Shown: one piece after another, positions 9,547 through 18,283 of the stretch
Layout of the letters: each line of letters starts with the position of its first letter
Numbering within the stretch: the stretch's first letter is position 1
Origin: Segatella buccae ATCC 33574
GTDB lineage: Bacteria > Bacteroidota > Bacteroidia > Bacteroidales > Bacteroidaceae
DNA: 64,000 bases
Direction: 5' to 3'
NCBI RefSeq assembly: GCF_000184945.1
Contig: NZ_GL586311.1
Coordinates: forward strand, 2,799,620-2,863,619
Program-made: the position numbers and the translations under genes
The notes under the pieces: generated by a model
Seen by the model: only the letters and a program-made list of their open reading frames with translations
What the model was told of the DNA's origin: nothing
Database searches by the model: none

Positions 9547-10657
9547 ATTTATGAATAAACTCTAATGATTTTTTTCGATAAGATCCTACTTGTTCAACAA
9601 TTCCAACTGAATAATTTATAGATTTATGTTCATACAAAGTTGGTTTAGAAAGACTGATAACTCTATTTAGCAATCCCAATTTAGACAACAAATTATTTGT
9701 CCGACTATCTTTATCACCATTTATCGTATAAAAGTCTTTTTTTAATAATATAGAAAAAGCTGCTAAATGAAAAGAACTGCCAATTGTACAAACAGCATTC
9801 TTCACAAGATTAAGAAATTCTTTAGGTCCGACTTCAAAGGAATTGCGGATATATGGATATTTATTAATATCCTTAGGATAATAGGCCCTATCCGTATAGA
9901 CAGGTAACCCCATATCCTTTCCCAGTTTATTGGCTATTTCAAAATAAGAAGGTTTCAAGTTAGTCGGTGAATAGAAAAAAATATAAGGCTCTTTTATTAG
10001 AGGTTCATCACTAATGAGCGATTCATAATCTTCTGCATCAAGCAAAAATGTAGGATCGCAGACCACCTCACAATTATCTATAATCTGATTACTTATAAGG
10101 TATTCTTTAGATCTCTCCTCTCTTACAGACACTGCATTAAAACCACACAGATACCTCTTCAGGTAGTCAATCGGCACACGCTCTGGAGTAGGGCCTAGCG
10201 ATGGTGCATAAGATATCCGCTTAATGGCCGGATCCAAGAAGTCTAAAAAAAAGACGGATGACGTTTCATTGGTATAATTCCATATCTGGTCACTCCCTGC
10301 TATTACTAAGTCATAATTAAAAGAAGCATTGCAGAGTTGTTCCCGGGTATTATACTCACAAGTCAAATTTAATTCTTTTTTAAGGAAATCTTCAAAAAGA
10401 TTCCATTTTTTAGTTATACCTTTAAAACTCGAAGGGTATAACAGCAAGCGTTTCATGCTTGACAGCAATGAATACTTATACCAATAACGGCTGCTGAAAT
10501 CAAATGGCTTGAAATATATTGACTTTTGTATAAACGAACGATAGTTAATTATTTCGACTTGATGCCCCCGCTTTTCAAGATAAGTCTGCAGTGCCCAAGC
10601 CTGCAAATTTGAACCATAGTTATGTGAAGCATGAAAAGTAATAATACCTATGCGCAT
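9539..10657 (-). CDS. polysaccharide pyruvyl transferase family protein
   Basis: 372 residues. The start MRIGIITFHASHNYGSNLQAWALQTYL is the family signature, with the YGSNLQ loop. DLVIAGSDQIWN and ISYAPSLGPTPERVP follow in the middle, then SVREERSKEYL, and late on the TIGSSFHLAAFSILLKK stretch that holds a conserved His. Characterised members add a pyruvate ketal from phosphoenolpyruvate to a sugar, which makes the glycan negatively charged; some family members have other roles. It lies 1 nt after the flippase gene and overlaps the acyltransferase gene, consistent with a set of tailoring enzymes made together. Confidence 0.9.
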   Translation of the reverse strand: MRIGIITFHASHNYGSNLQAWALQTYLEKRGHQVEIINYRSFIQKSIYFKPFDFSSRYWYKYSLLSSMKRLLLYPSSFKGITKKWNLFEDFLKKELNLTCEYNTREQLCNASFNYDLVIAGSDQIWNYTNETSSVFFLDFLDPAIKRISYAPSLGPTPERVPIDYLKRYLCGFNAVSVREERSKEYLISNQIIDNCEVVCDPTFLLDAEDYESLISDEPLIKEPYIFFYSPTNLKPSYFEIANKLGKDMGLPVYTDRAYYPKDINKYPYIRNSFEVGPKEFLNLVKNAVCTIGSSFHLAAFSILLKKDFYTINGDKDSRTNNLLSKLGLLNRVISLSKPTLYEHKSINYSVGIVEQVGSYRKKSLEFIHKYV

Positions 10658-10658
10658 A

Positions 10659-12185
10659 TTATAAATAGTTTTTGATTTTACCTACCACTGCTGCAAATAT
10701 CTTTTCTCGAAAAGTTTTATTATATCCTCCATAGAAAACAACCAACCCGTTTATAAGAACTGCTGCACTATAATAAAGCAAAAAATAGCCTAAACTGTCA
10801 CGGCAGACGGAGAACAAAAGATAATTGAGTGGAACAGCAATCAGGCAAATGAAAAAACAACGCCCGAATACAGACACTAAATAGTTATATATTTGAAATA
10901 TCGGCAACTCTATCTTCAATACTATCAATTCCGCGATATTGGTAATAATAGCAAAAGCCAAAAGCATCCAAAAGGCAGTGATAGCAGGAAAAGACATTTT
11001 GAAAAGAATGAAAATAAGCAAAATTGAAAGCAACCCCAAACCATTGGCGTAAAGATTTAATCGCTTAATATTACCCGTTGCACGGATTCCCATAACGACA
11101 GAGGTCGAGGTTGCCCGGACAAGTAGTGTCGCAAGAACTAATACAGCGAAAGTATCTGCTTGTTCCGGTACATTAGAAAGCCATAGCTTTAAAACATAAT
11201 TGATCTTAAACATCATTGGCAATAAAAAAACAAGCAGTAGGAAAAAGGACATTTTTGAGCTTTCTGTCATGAGATATAGCATATCCCTATATTCTTTAAC
11301 AGCATAACTCTTAGTTATTTGAGGTGTTACTGCCGACATAAAATTATTGCTCAACTGAGAAAAAATTCCCTGTAGTTGATAGCTAATTGCCCTAGCCGCA
11401 TTAACCACAGGACCAAAAAATATATTCAAGAGAATGTTTACCCCTTGCCCTTGAAAAATCATTGTAGTACCACCAATTATATTCCAACCGGAAAAAGATA
11501 ATATTTCTCTGTAAAGTTTTATATCTCTACAAAATTGCCATCCTGATTCTTCAAAATGCTTGTAACAATAACTTCTAGTGACTATCAGTGTTATCATCCC
11601 TGTCAGGAATGTAAGAATGCTATAAAGGACTAAATTATCTAAAGTGGAATTAAGTACGAGCAACAATACCATTAATAGTTTAAGACCGGCACCAATAACG
11701 CTGACATAAGCATAAACATTCATTTTTTCATGTGCCATTATATCTGCATCAAAAGGAGTCTGCGTTAGTAGCAATATTAATGAGAAAATAGAAAATTGAT
11801 AAACAACATTCACAGCAAAAGTCCTATCAGCAGGAAAAGACATCTGGGTGTTCAAAAACCATAGTCCGATCGTCTCTGCCAAAAGAAATGCAATGAATGA
11901 AACAACAAGGTGGGAGACAAAAGTCACATTGAAAACCTTTTTTAACTGTTCTACATCTTTTCTCCCCAATTCATAAGCAATAAAACGGGTCGTTCCTGCA
12001 GATAAAGAGCCATTCAGGAAAGCAAACATTGTTACAACTCCTCCAACAACATTATAAAGGCCATAATCGGAAGCTCCCAACACTCGCAAAATGACACGAG
12101 ATGTGTACAAACCCACGAGCATCACCAGTGTCATCTGAAAATAAAGAAGAAGTGTATTTTTTGCGATTCGCTTGTTTTCAATCAT
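10659..12185 (-). CDS. Wzx-type polysaccharide flippase (MOP superfamily)
   Basis: 508 residues with 12-14 hydrophobic segments. The start KNTLLLYFQMTLVMLVGLYTSRVILRVLGASDYGLYNVVGGVV is typical of Bacteroidetes flippases and oligosaccharide translocases, with ASDYGLYN after the first helix. It should move the finished lipid-linked repeat unit across the inner membrane. It is the first gene of the operon block that runs to the left edge, and a 50-nt gap separates it from the pRiA4b-type gene on the same strand. I saw no consensus promoter in that gap, so the operon may be transcribed from further upstream. Confidence 0.93.
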   Translation of the reverse strand: MIENKRIAKNTLLLYFQMTLVMLVGLYTSRVILRVLGASDYGLYNVVGGVVTMFAFLNGSLSAGTTRFIAYELGRKDVEQLKKVFNVTFVSHLVVSFIAFLLAETIGLWFLNTQMSFPADRTFAVNVVYQFSIFSLILLLTQTPFDADIMAHEKMNVYAYVSVIGAGLKLLMVLLLVLNSTLDNLVLYSILTFLTGMITLIVTRSYCYKHFEESGWQFCRDIKLYREILSFSGWNIIGGTTMIFQGQGVNILLNIFFGPVVNAARAISYQLQGIFSQLSNNFMSAVTPQITKSYAVKEYRDMLYLMTESSKMSFFLLLVFLLPMMFKINYVLKLWLSNVPEQADTFAVLVLATLLVRATSTSVVMGIRATGNIKRLNLYANGLGLLSILLIFILFKMSFPAITAFWMLLAFAIITNIAELIVLKIELPIFQIYNYLVSVFGRCFFICLIAVPLNYLLFSVCRDSLGYFLLYYSAAVLINGLVVFYGGYNKTFREKIFAAVVGKIKNYL

Positions 12186-12235
12186 GTATTTTAATCATAT
12201 AAAGGCCCATATTATAGGCATCAAAAACATTGCTC

Positions 12236-13093
12236 TTACACCTTTCCTTCCTCCACCTCCTCCAAATATTCTTGGACGAAGAAGTCGGCATCTTCGAGGT
12301 TGAAGGTTTCGGTGGGGGCAAAAACGTGGTATTGGGCGAGTTCACCGGTAGGATTTTCAAGCAGTTCGGCATAGCCCCACACGCCGCCACAGTCTTCGGG
12401 AGGACAGGGGCCTTTGCCGGAAATCACTCTTATGGACAAGGGGGCATCAGGGGCAGACGATATGGACGACAGGCTGACTTGATGGATCCAACTGTCACCG
12501 AAATCATATTCAAATTTCATTTTTTCACCTTTAGCTGCAAGCACTTCGCCGAGGGTGACATGACACATGTCATACTCCTTACGAAGATAGGGTTGCATGG
12601 TGGCTAAGAATGGGTCATCGGCATCCACTGGGGCATCAGACAGACGATAGGGCAACTTATAGAAGTTCGAGCCCTTGGTGAACTGATAAAGATGGTACCC
12701 CGCCCAACCAAACGCACGGATGATGATATGGGCCAAATGGATGAGACGGATCGTAGAAGGCACTTGCAGGCGACGCCATGTCTTGACGGGACACCCCTCG
12801 ATAGTGATATAAAGCACATAGAGAGAGGGCTGCCGGGTGTTGTCAAGGAGAGGGGGCAGTTCATACGATCTCCCCTCATCGTCACTATAAATTTCAGGCA
12901 ACTTGTCCAGACAGGTTTCCATTTTCTGCCAAAGTCCCTTTTCCGAAGCTATGGAAAATTTCTTTGTTTTGCCCACTGCGGGAAGTATTTTCGGCACACC
13001 CGGACTCTCTTCCTCACTTTCCGACATTCTAAAACCGAGAGTGTCGAAGAAATCGGACAGATTGATCATAGGTGACTTTTTCTTTTTCGCCAT
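12236..13093 (-). CDS. plasmid pRiA4b ORF-3 family protein
   Basis: I start it at the ATG at 13091-13093 (MAKKKKSPMINLSDFF), 285 residues; the open frame extends 66 codons upstream but those residues are low-complexity and unlike the family. The C-terminal two thirds form the PRiA4_ORF3 domain: YVLYITIEGCPVKTWRRLQVP, LAHIIIRAFGWAGYHLYQF, then FEYDFGDSWIHQV and CPPEDCGGVWGYAELLE. The biochemical role of the domain is not known. In many genomes it travels with mobile DNA. Here it precedes the polysaccharide operon on the same strand. It is clearly more GC-rich than the flippase gene, so the composition break falls at 12.2 kb. Confidence 0.88.
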   Translation of the reverse strand: MAKKKKSPMINLSDFFDTLGFRMSESEEESPGVPKILPAVGKTKKFSIASEKGLWQKMETCLDKLPEIYSDDEGRSYELPPLLDNTRQPSLYVLYITIEGCPVKTWRRLQVPSTIRLIHLAHIIIRAFGWAGYHLYQFTKGSNFYKLPYRLSDAPVDADDPFLATMQPYLRKEYDMCHVTLGEVLAAKGEKMKFEYDFGDSWIHQVSLSSISSAPDAPLSIRVISGKGPCPPEDCGGVWGYAELLENPTGELAQYHVFAPTETFNLEDADFFVQEYLEEVEEGKV

Positions 13094-13450
13094 TCTACTT
13101 GCAGTTAAAGGGAAAAACAAGGGGACTTTTCCGCCAGTCGGTTTCCACACAAGACAAGAGAAGACAACTCGCCCTCCGCTGCAAGCTGATGCGCTTTCAG
13201 CGGTGTGACCGACAACGGATAGCCTCCACTTCTGAGCACGATGCAAGAGAAAAAAGATGGGATGAAACGACACTGCCGCGATGGATGACAAAGGTCAACG
13301 ATCAACATGTTTACGTGGCAATGCCGGTAGCCGAAGCCGGCAATAATCCTTTTAATTTCTCATTAGCCTCCGTGATGCTCGCAGTGCTTTCTGATGGTCG
13401 TAATATCATTGTGGACAAGAAGAAATGCCCTTCTGCCACTTATTTATGTG

Positions 13451-13481
13451 CAAAGATACATAAATATTTCTTACTTGCAAA
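13451..13481 (-). promoter_or_regulatory. Bacteroidetes-type promoter, TTTG-N19-TATCTTTG
   Basis: Read on the minus strand, TTTG (13478-13481) is followed after 19 nt by TATCTTTG (13451-13458), a full match to the -33/-7 consensus. Initiation would fall near 13444, leaving a leader of about 350 nt before the pRiA4b-family ATG at 13093. It is the only good minus-strand promoter I found above the polysaccharide operon, so it may also drive those genes. The leader contains a GCCGG/CCGGC hairpin at about 13324-13343 and no convincing gene. Confidence 0.6.
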
Positions 13482-13657
13482 AAATATCGCATGTTTTTTG
13501 ACAGAGGGGAAGGTAAAGAGTAAAGACAGAGGGGAAGGGCCGAAACGCTATTTCGGCTTACCGGATCGCAGGAACTTCATATCCGCCCCCGCTCTACTCC
13601 TGCATTCTTGATATAGGACAAGGAAAACGCAGAGAATGAACAAAAGAGGGGAAAAGA

Positions 13658-13689
13658 TTTGCCCGTGTGCGCAAACAACAGTATCTTTG
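13658..13689 (+). promoter_or_regulatory. Bacteroidetes-type promoter for the small peptide gene
   Basis: TTTG at 13658-13661, a 20-nt spacer, and TATCTTTG at 13682-13689 match the consensus exactly. Initiation near 13696 gives a leader of about 60 nt to the 29-codon ORF at 13757. The leader includes a three-codon ORF (ATG AAG TAA). Confidence 0.7.
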
Positions 13690-13756
13690 CATCGTAAAAC
13701 AAAGGATAACAGATGAAGTAACGAGGGATTGAGCCCTCACAAAAGGTAAAAAGATT

Positions 13757-13846
13757 ATGGTAACGATGATGATTGTATTGGCAGTAGTTGTAGCAGTAGC
13801 CGCTCAGGCCATCAATGTGAACAACAACATGTTCAGCGGCAAGTAA
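13757..13846 (+). CDS. 29-residue hydrophobic peptide, unknown function
   Basis: The ORF reads MVTMMIVLAVVVAVAAQA, then INVNNNMFSGK and stop. The first 18 residues are a single hydrophobic segment that ends in AQA, which could be a membrane anchor or a short signal peptide with a cleavable AxA-like site; the tail is polar with Asn-rich NVNNN. Support for it being a real gene is a perfect promoter 60-100 nt upstream, a purine-rich AAAAGG 12 nt before the ATG, and an intrinsic terminator about 160 nt downstream (14005-14049). I do not recognise the family. It could instead be a chance ORF within a small RNA. Confidence 0.5.
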   Translation: MVTMMIVLAVVVAVAAQAINVNNNMFSGK

Positions 13847-14004
13847 GCTGCCGGACAGGAAATCCCCCCACGGGGAAACCCCGACAACAGACAGCGCAGA
13901 CCTCTGCGCGAACAGATAACTTCCTAAACAAGGTGTGTGTCCATTTCCGCCGAACGCAAGAAAGCGGAATCTCCGGACTTAAGAACGCAGGCACACGCCA
14001 CAGA

Positions 14005-14049
14005 AACAAGCGTGCATCAAGACCTGAGTCCTGATGCACACTTGTTTTT
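14005..14049 (+). terminator. intrinsic terminator
   Basis: AACAAG-c-GTGCATCA pairs with TGATGCAC-a-CTTGTT across an 11-nt centre, followed by TTTTTG. It would end the transcript from the promoter at 13658-13689 after about 350 nt. The 150 nt between the peptide stop and this hairpin hold no ORF that I can support. Confidence 0.65.
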
Positions 14050-14096
14050 GTGAATATACAACCAATTCCCGATGCCGGATGGTGGCGAATCGTATT

Positions 14097-14203
14097 AACA
14101 AAATCACCTCCACAAAAACTCTCCAACCAGGGTGAAAAGTCGGCCTTAAACCGCCGGAAAAGCCCACTGCCTTTCTCATTCAGGCCCATCGAACTTGCGA
14201 AAT
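14097..14203. repeat. family A repeat, copy A1, left part (interrupted by the IS)
   Basis: Aligns with 57777-57890 of copy A2 (shared blocks CAACAAAATC or AACAAAATC, TCTCCAACCAG, GTCGGCC/GTCCGGC, TTTCTC, TCGAACTTGC). It stops at the IS end at 14204, and the alignment resumes at 15734. The sister copy shows the joined sequence directly. Confidence 0.8.
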
Positions 14204-14257
14204 GTCTTAACCGGCTTTAGCTTGTCATATTTCATCCACCTTTTAAATCAAAGAAAT

Positions 14258-14638
14258 ATGACAAAACGTAAAAGTCCAAGAGTTTACAGTGAAGTTTTCA
14301 AGCTTCAGGTTCTTAGTGATTATTACACTCATGGGGGCAGCCAGGCCGCCATGGGCCGTAAATGGAATGTTGACGGGAATTCCATCCACCAATGGCTCAA
14401 ACGTTGGCCGGTCGACTCAAAAGCATTATCTTTGCCCTCGGAAGTGATTTCATCCTACCGTATGGAGCATCAAGAGACGAAGCTGAGCAATGAGGAAATC
14501 CTCCGGAACCGCATCTCCGATCTGGAGCGCGCGCTGGAGCTGGAGAAGCTGCGCAGCCGTGCCTTCGAGAAGATGATACAGATTGCCGAGCAGGAGGAGG
14601 GCATCTCGATATTAAAAAAAGGTGGTGCCAGACAGTAG
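14258..14638 (+). CDS. IS3-family OrfA, DNA-binding helix-turn-helix protein
   Basis: 126 residues from the ATG at 14258. The N-terminal part, YSEVFKLQVLSDYYTHGGSQAAMGRKWNVDGNSIHQWLKRW, is the helix-turn-helix that binds the inverted repeats. Residues from about 75 on (LSNEEILRNRISDLERALELEKLRSRAFEKMI) form the leucine-zipper coiled coil used for multimerisation. The frame ends just after a slippery run of seven A (14614-14620), where a fraction of ribosomes should shift to -1 and make OrfAB. OrfA alone is usually a repressor in this family. Confidence 0.93.
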   Translation: MTKRKSPRVYSEVFKLQVLSDYYTHGGSQAAMGRKWNVDGNSIHQWLKRWPVDSKALSLPSEVISSYRMEHQETKLSNEEILRNRISDLERALELEKLRSRAFEKMIQIAEQEEGISILKKGGARQ

Positions 14639-15519
14639 AGGCGCTGCGGGAGGAGTTCCCCCGGTTGAATGTCGGGCTCCTCTGCGGACTGTTTGGCAAG
14701 AACCGCCAATGGTACTATGCGCGTCATGGCAGAGTCGTCTCGGAGCGTCAGCGCCGCAAGCTGCTTGTGTCCTGCGTGGAGTACTACCGATGGAGATGGC
14801 CGCGCCTTGGGGGCGTAAAACTCCATGTCATCCTGAAGGCCGAACTGGGGCCGGAGGTGACGCGCGGGCGCGACTCCTTCCTGCGGTTCCTCGCAGCGGA
14901 AGGCCTGACACTGGCCCGCCCCAAGCGGAGGAGGACGACCGACTCGGCCCACCCCTACAGGAAGTATCCCAATCTTATGAAAGGCCTTCAGGTGGGGCGT
15001 GTCAACCAGGTGTGGGTGTCTGACATCACATACGTTTGGATCAAAGGGGACGTGCTCTACCTGCATCTTGTATCAGACGTGTACTCCCACGCCATCATAG
15101 GCTGGTGCCTGTCTGAGAACATGGAGGCGGCCAATGCCACAAAGGCCCTTCTGATGGCTATACGGACGGCCGGGGGAGGCAACCTGTGCGGCACGATACA
15201 CCATTCGGACAGGGGCTCCCAGTATGCCTGCCTGCTGTATGTCAGCACGCTCATGGAACACCATATACGGATCAGCATGACAGAGAGCCATGCACCGACG
15301 GACAACGCCGTGGCCGAGAGGCAGAACGGAATACTCAAGAACGAGCATATCTGCCTACAGGACATGTATCAGGACTACGGGAGGGCCAAACTGGAAATAG
15401 GCAACGCCATAGAGTTCCACAACACCTTGAGGCCGCACATGAGCATCGGCATGAAGAGGCCCATGGAGGTCTACCGTGGAGAAGATCCCGGAAGGAATCT
15501 CTGGAAGAAAGACAGGTGA
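14620..15519 (+). CDS. IS3-family OrfB / catalytic part of OrfAB transposase
   Basis: The reading frame is open from the A7 slippery tract. After the shift it reads RWCQTVEALREEFPRLNVGLLC, so it is probably made mainly as a -1 fusion; a TTG at 14665 is the first possible independent start. An HTH_21-like segment (SERQRRKLLVSCVEYYRWRWPRLGG) is followed by the RNase H-fold integrase core with WVSDITYV (first Asp), HHSDRGSQY (second Asp) and NAVAERQNGILKNEH (Glu). The second Asp and Glu are 35 residues apart, the DD35E spacing of the family. The frame is uninterrupted to the stop. Confidence 0.94.
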   Translation, partial: RWCQTVEALREEFPRLNVGLLCGLFGKNRQWYYARHGRVVSERQRRKLLVSCVEYYRWRWPRLGGVKLHVILKAELGPEVTRGRDSFLRFLAAEGLTLARPKRRRTTDSAHPYRKYPNLMKGLQVGRVNQVWVSDITYVWIKGDVLYLHLVSDVYSHAIIGWCLSENMEAANATKALLMAIRTAGGGNLCGTIHHSDRGSQYACLLYVSTLMEHHIRISMTESHAPTDNAVAERQNGILKNEHICLQDMYQDYGRAKLEIGNAIEFHNTLRPHMSIGMKRPMEVYRGEDPGRNLWKKDR

Positions 15520-15733
15520 AACTTGACGAATTGGAAGAAAACTGCTACCTTTGGCCTGTGGATGGTGGGCCCGGTTCCATCATGTTCCATCTTGGGGGAT
15601 GGAAATGAGGCCTGACAAGTCAGACTGTACAGACAGCAAAGTCATGTCAAGCAAATCTGTAAGGAAGAGATAATTTTGACAAGTTGAACAGTAAAACAGA
15701 ATGAAATCTGACAAGTGAAATCAGGAAAAGACA

Positions 15734-15975
15734 AAAGAGCCACAGTTGGAAACCGAAATGGCCACAGTTGTGCTGCAACTGTGGCCATTTCGCAAGCTCG
15801 TTTGGGCCCTTTCAGCCCCGTTTTCGGCCTTCAATATGTGTCAGTAAAATTCAAACGGCTGATTATCAGCGTTTTGAAAAAGCCGCTAAAATCGCGTATT
15901 TGCACCCGAGCGGGTTGTCGGCTGCAAATATCGCAAGCACAGAGGCCGAAAACGAAAAAATGGTTTAACAAAATA
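15734..15975. repeat. family A repeat, copy A1, right part with hairpin
   Basis: Continues copy A1 after the IS and aligns with 57891-58138. It contains a perfect 15-bp stem, AAATGGCCACAGTTG with its complement around a 5-nt loop (15757-15791), then CGTTTGGGCCCTTTCAG, a TTCAAACGG...CAGCGTTTTG block and a TTTGCACCCGAGCGG block. Nothing coding is seen. The rest of the gap to 16299 holds only a promoter. Confidence 0.8.
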
Positions 15976-16076
15976 TTCTGTCCGAACATCTCTCCACAAT
16001 ATATTGATAGGGCCGGAAAGGCAGAACCCGGAAAGCCCCTCTTCAGCAGTCCGGCTGTTTAAAAAAGAGAGGATTG

Positions 16077-16108
16077 TTTGGAAGATATTAGGATTTTTCA
16101 TAATTTTG
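16077..16108 (+). promoter_or_regulatory. Bacteroidetes-type promoter, TTTG-N20-TAATTTTG
   Basis: TTTG at 16077-16080 and TAATTTTG at 16101-16108 with a 20-nt spacer. It would start near 16115 and give a leader of about 185 nt for the membrane regulator at 16299. Confidence 0.6.
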
Positions 16109-16271
16109 CAATCATGGCAGAGAGCAGTTGATCCATGGCATTTCACACTGGTTTGTAAAATCGTTGCTGCCACCTGACTGTGTTTTCCGTGCATCATACG
16201 ATACCTTTCATTCTACCAATTAGGGAAGTATAAGCCATCAGAACTTCTACTCACCGGCCGCAATCTTGTAG

Positions 16272-18053
<1,782 letters not shown>

Positions 18054-18204
18054 CCTTCTTTGTAGAGGAAATCCCTGCTGGGAAAGGCTTCCTGCCGGAG
18101 CACAAAGGGTATATGACAGTATATTCCAAGTATATCCATCACTCTGCAAGAACTTGACACACAGGCACTTCCATTTTTCAAAACTGTTTTTTGAAGTATA
18201 TCGG

Positions 18205-18235
18205 TTGTAGCTCCCGACAATATCCGCTAATTTTG
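18205..18235 (+). promoter_or_regulatory. Bacteroidetes-type promoter for the outer-membrane protein gene
   Basis: TTG at 18205-18207, a 20-nt spacer and TAATTTTG at 18228-18235. Initiation near 18242 gives a leader of about 40 nt before the ATG at 18284. Confidence 0.7.
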
Positions 18236-18283
18236 CATTCGGAACTCAATCAACAACCGTTATAACTAAAAACTTGAAGTAAG

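Larger units (their letters stand above)
14204..15733 (+). mobile_element. IS3-family insertion sequence, complete
   Basis: 1530 bp bounded by imperfect inverted repeats of about 35 bp (14204-14238 and 15699-15733), both beginning TGTCTT on their own strands and sharing CTTGTCA and ATTTCAT. A direct AAA flanks both ends (14201-14203 and 15734-15736), matching the 3-bp target duplication usual for the family. Two ORFs, orfA and orfB, overlap by a -1 shift at an A7 tract, giving the OrfAB transposase. The target is a dispersed repeat whose intact copy lies at 57.8 kb. Ends, frame signal and DDE residues are all intact, so the element may still be active. Confidence 0.95.

Noticed and set aside
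12186..13450. Invertible (phase-variable) promoter or UpxY-type antiterminator for the polysaccharide operon
   Set aside because: No inverted-repeat-flanked promoter and no UpxY/NusG-like gene could be seen upstream of the flippase in this window.
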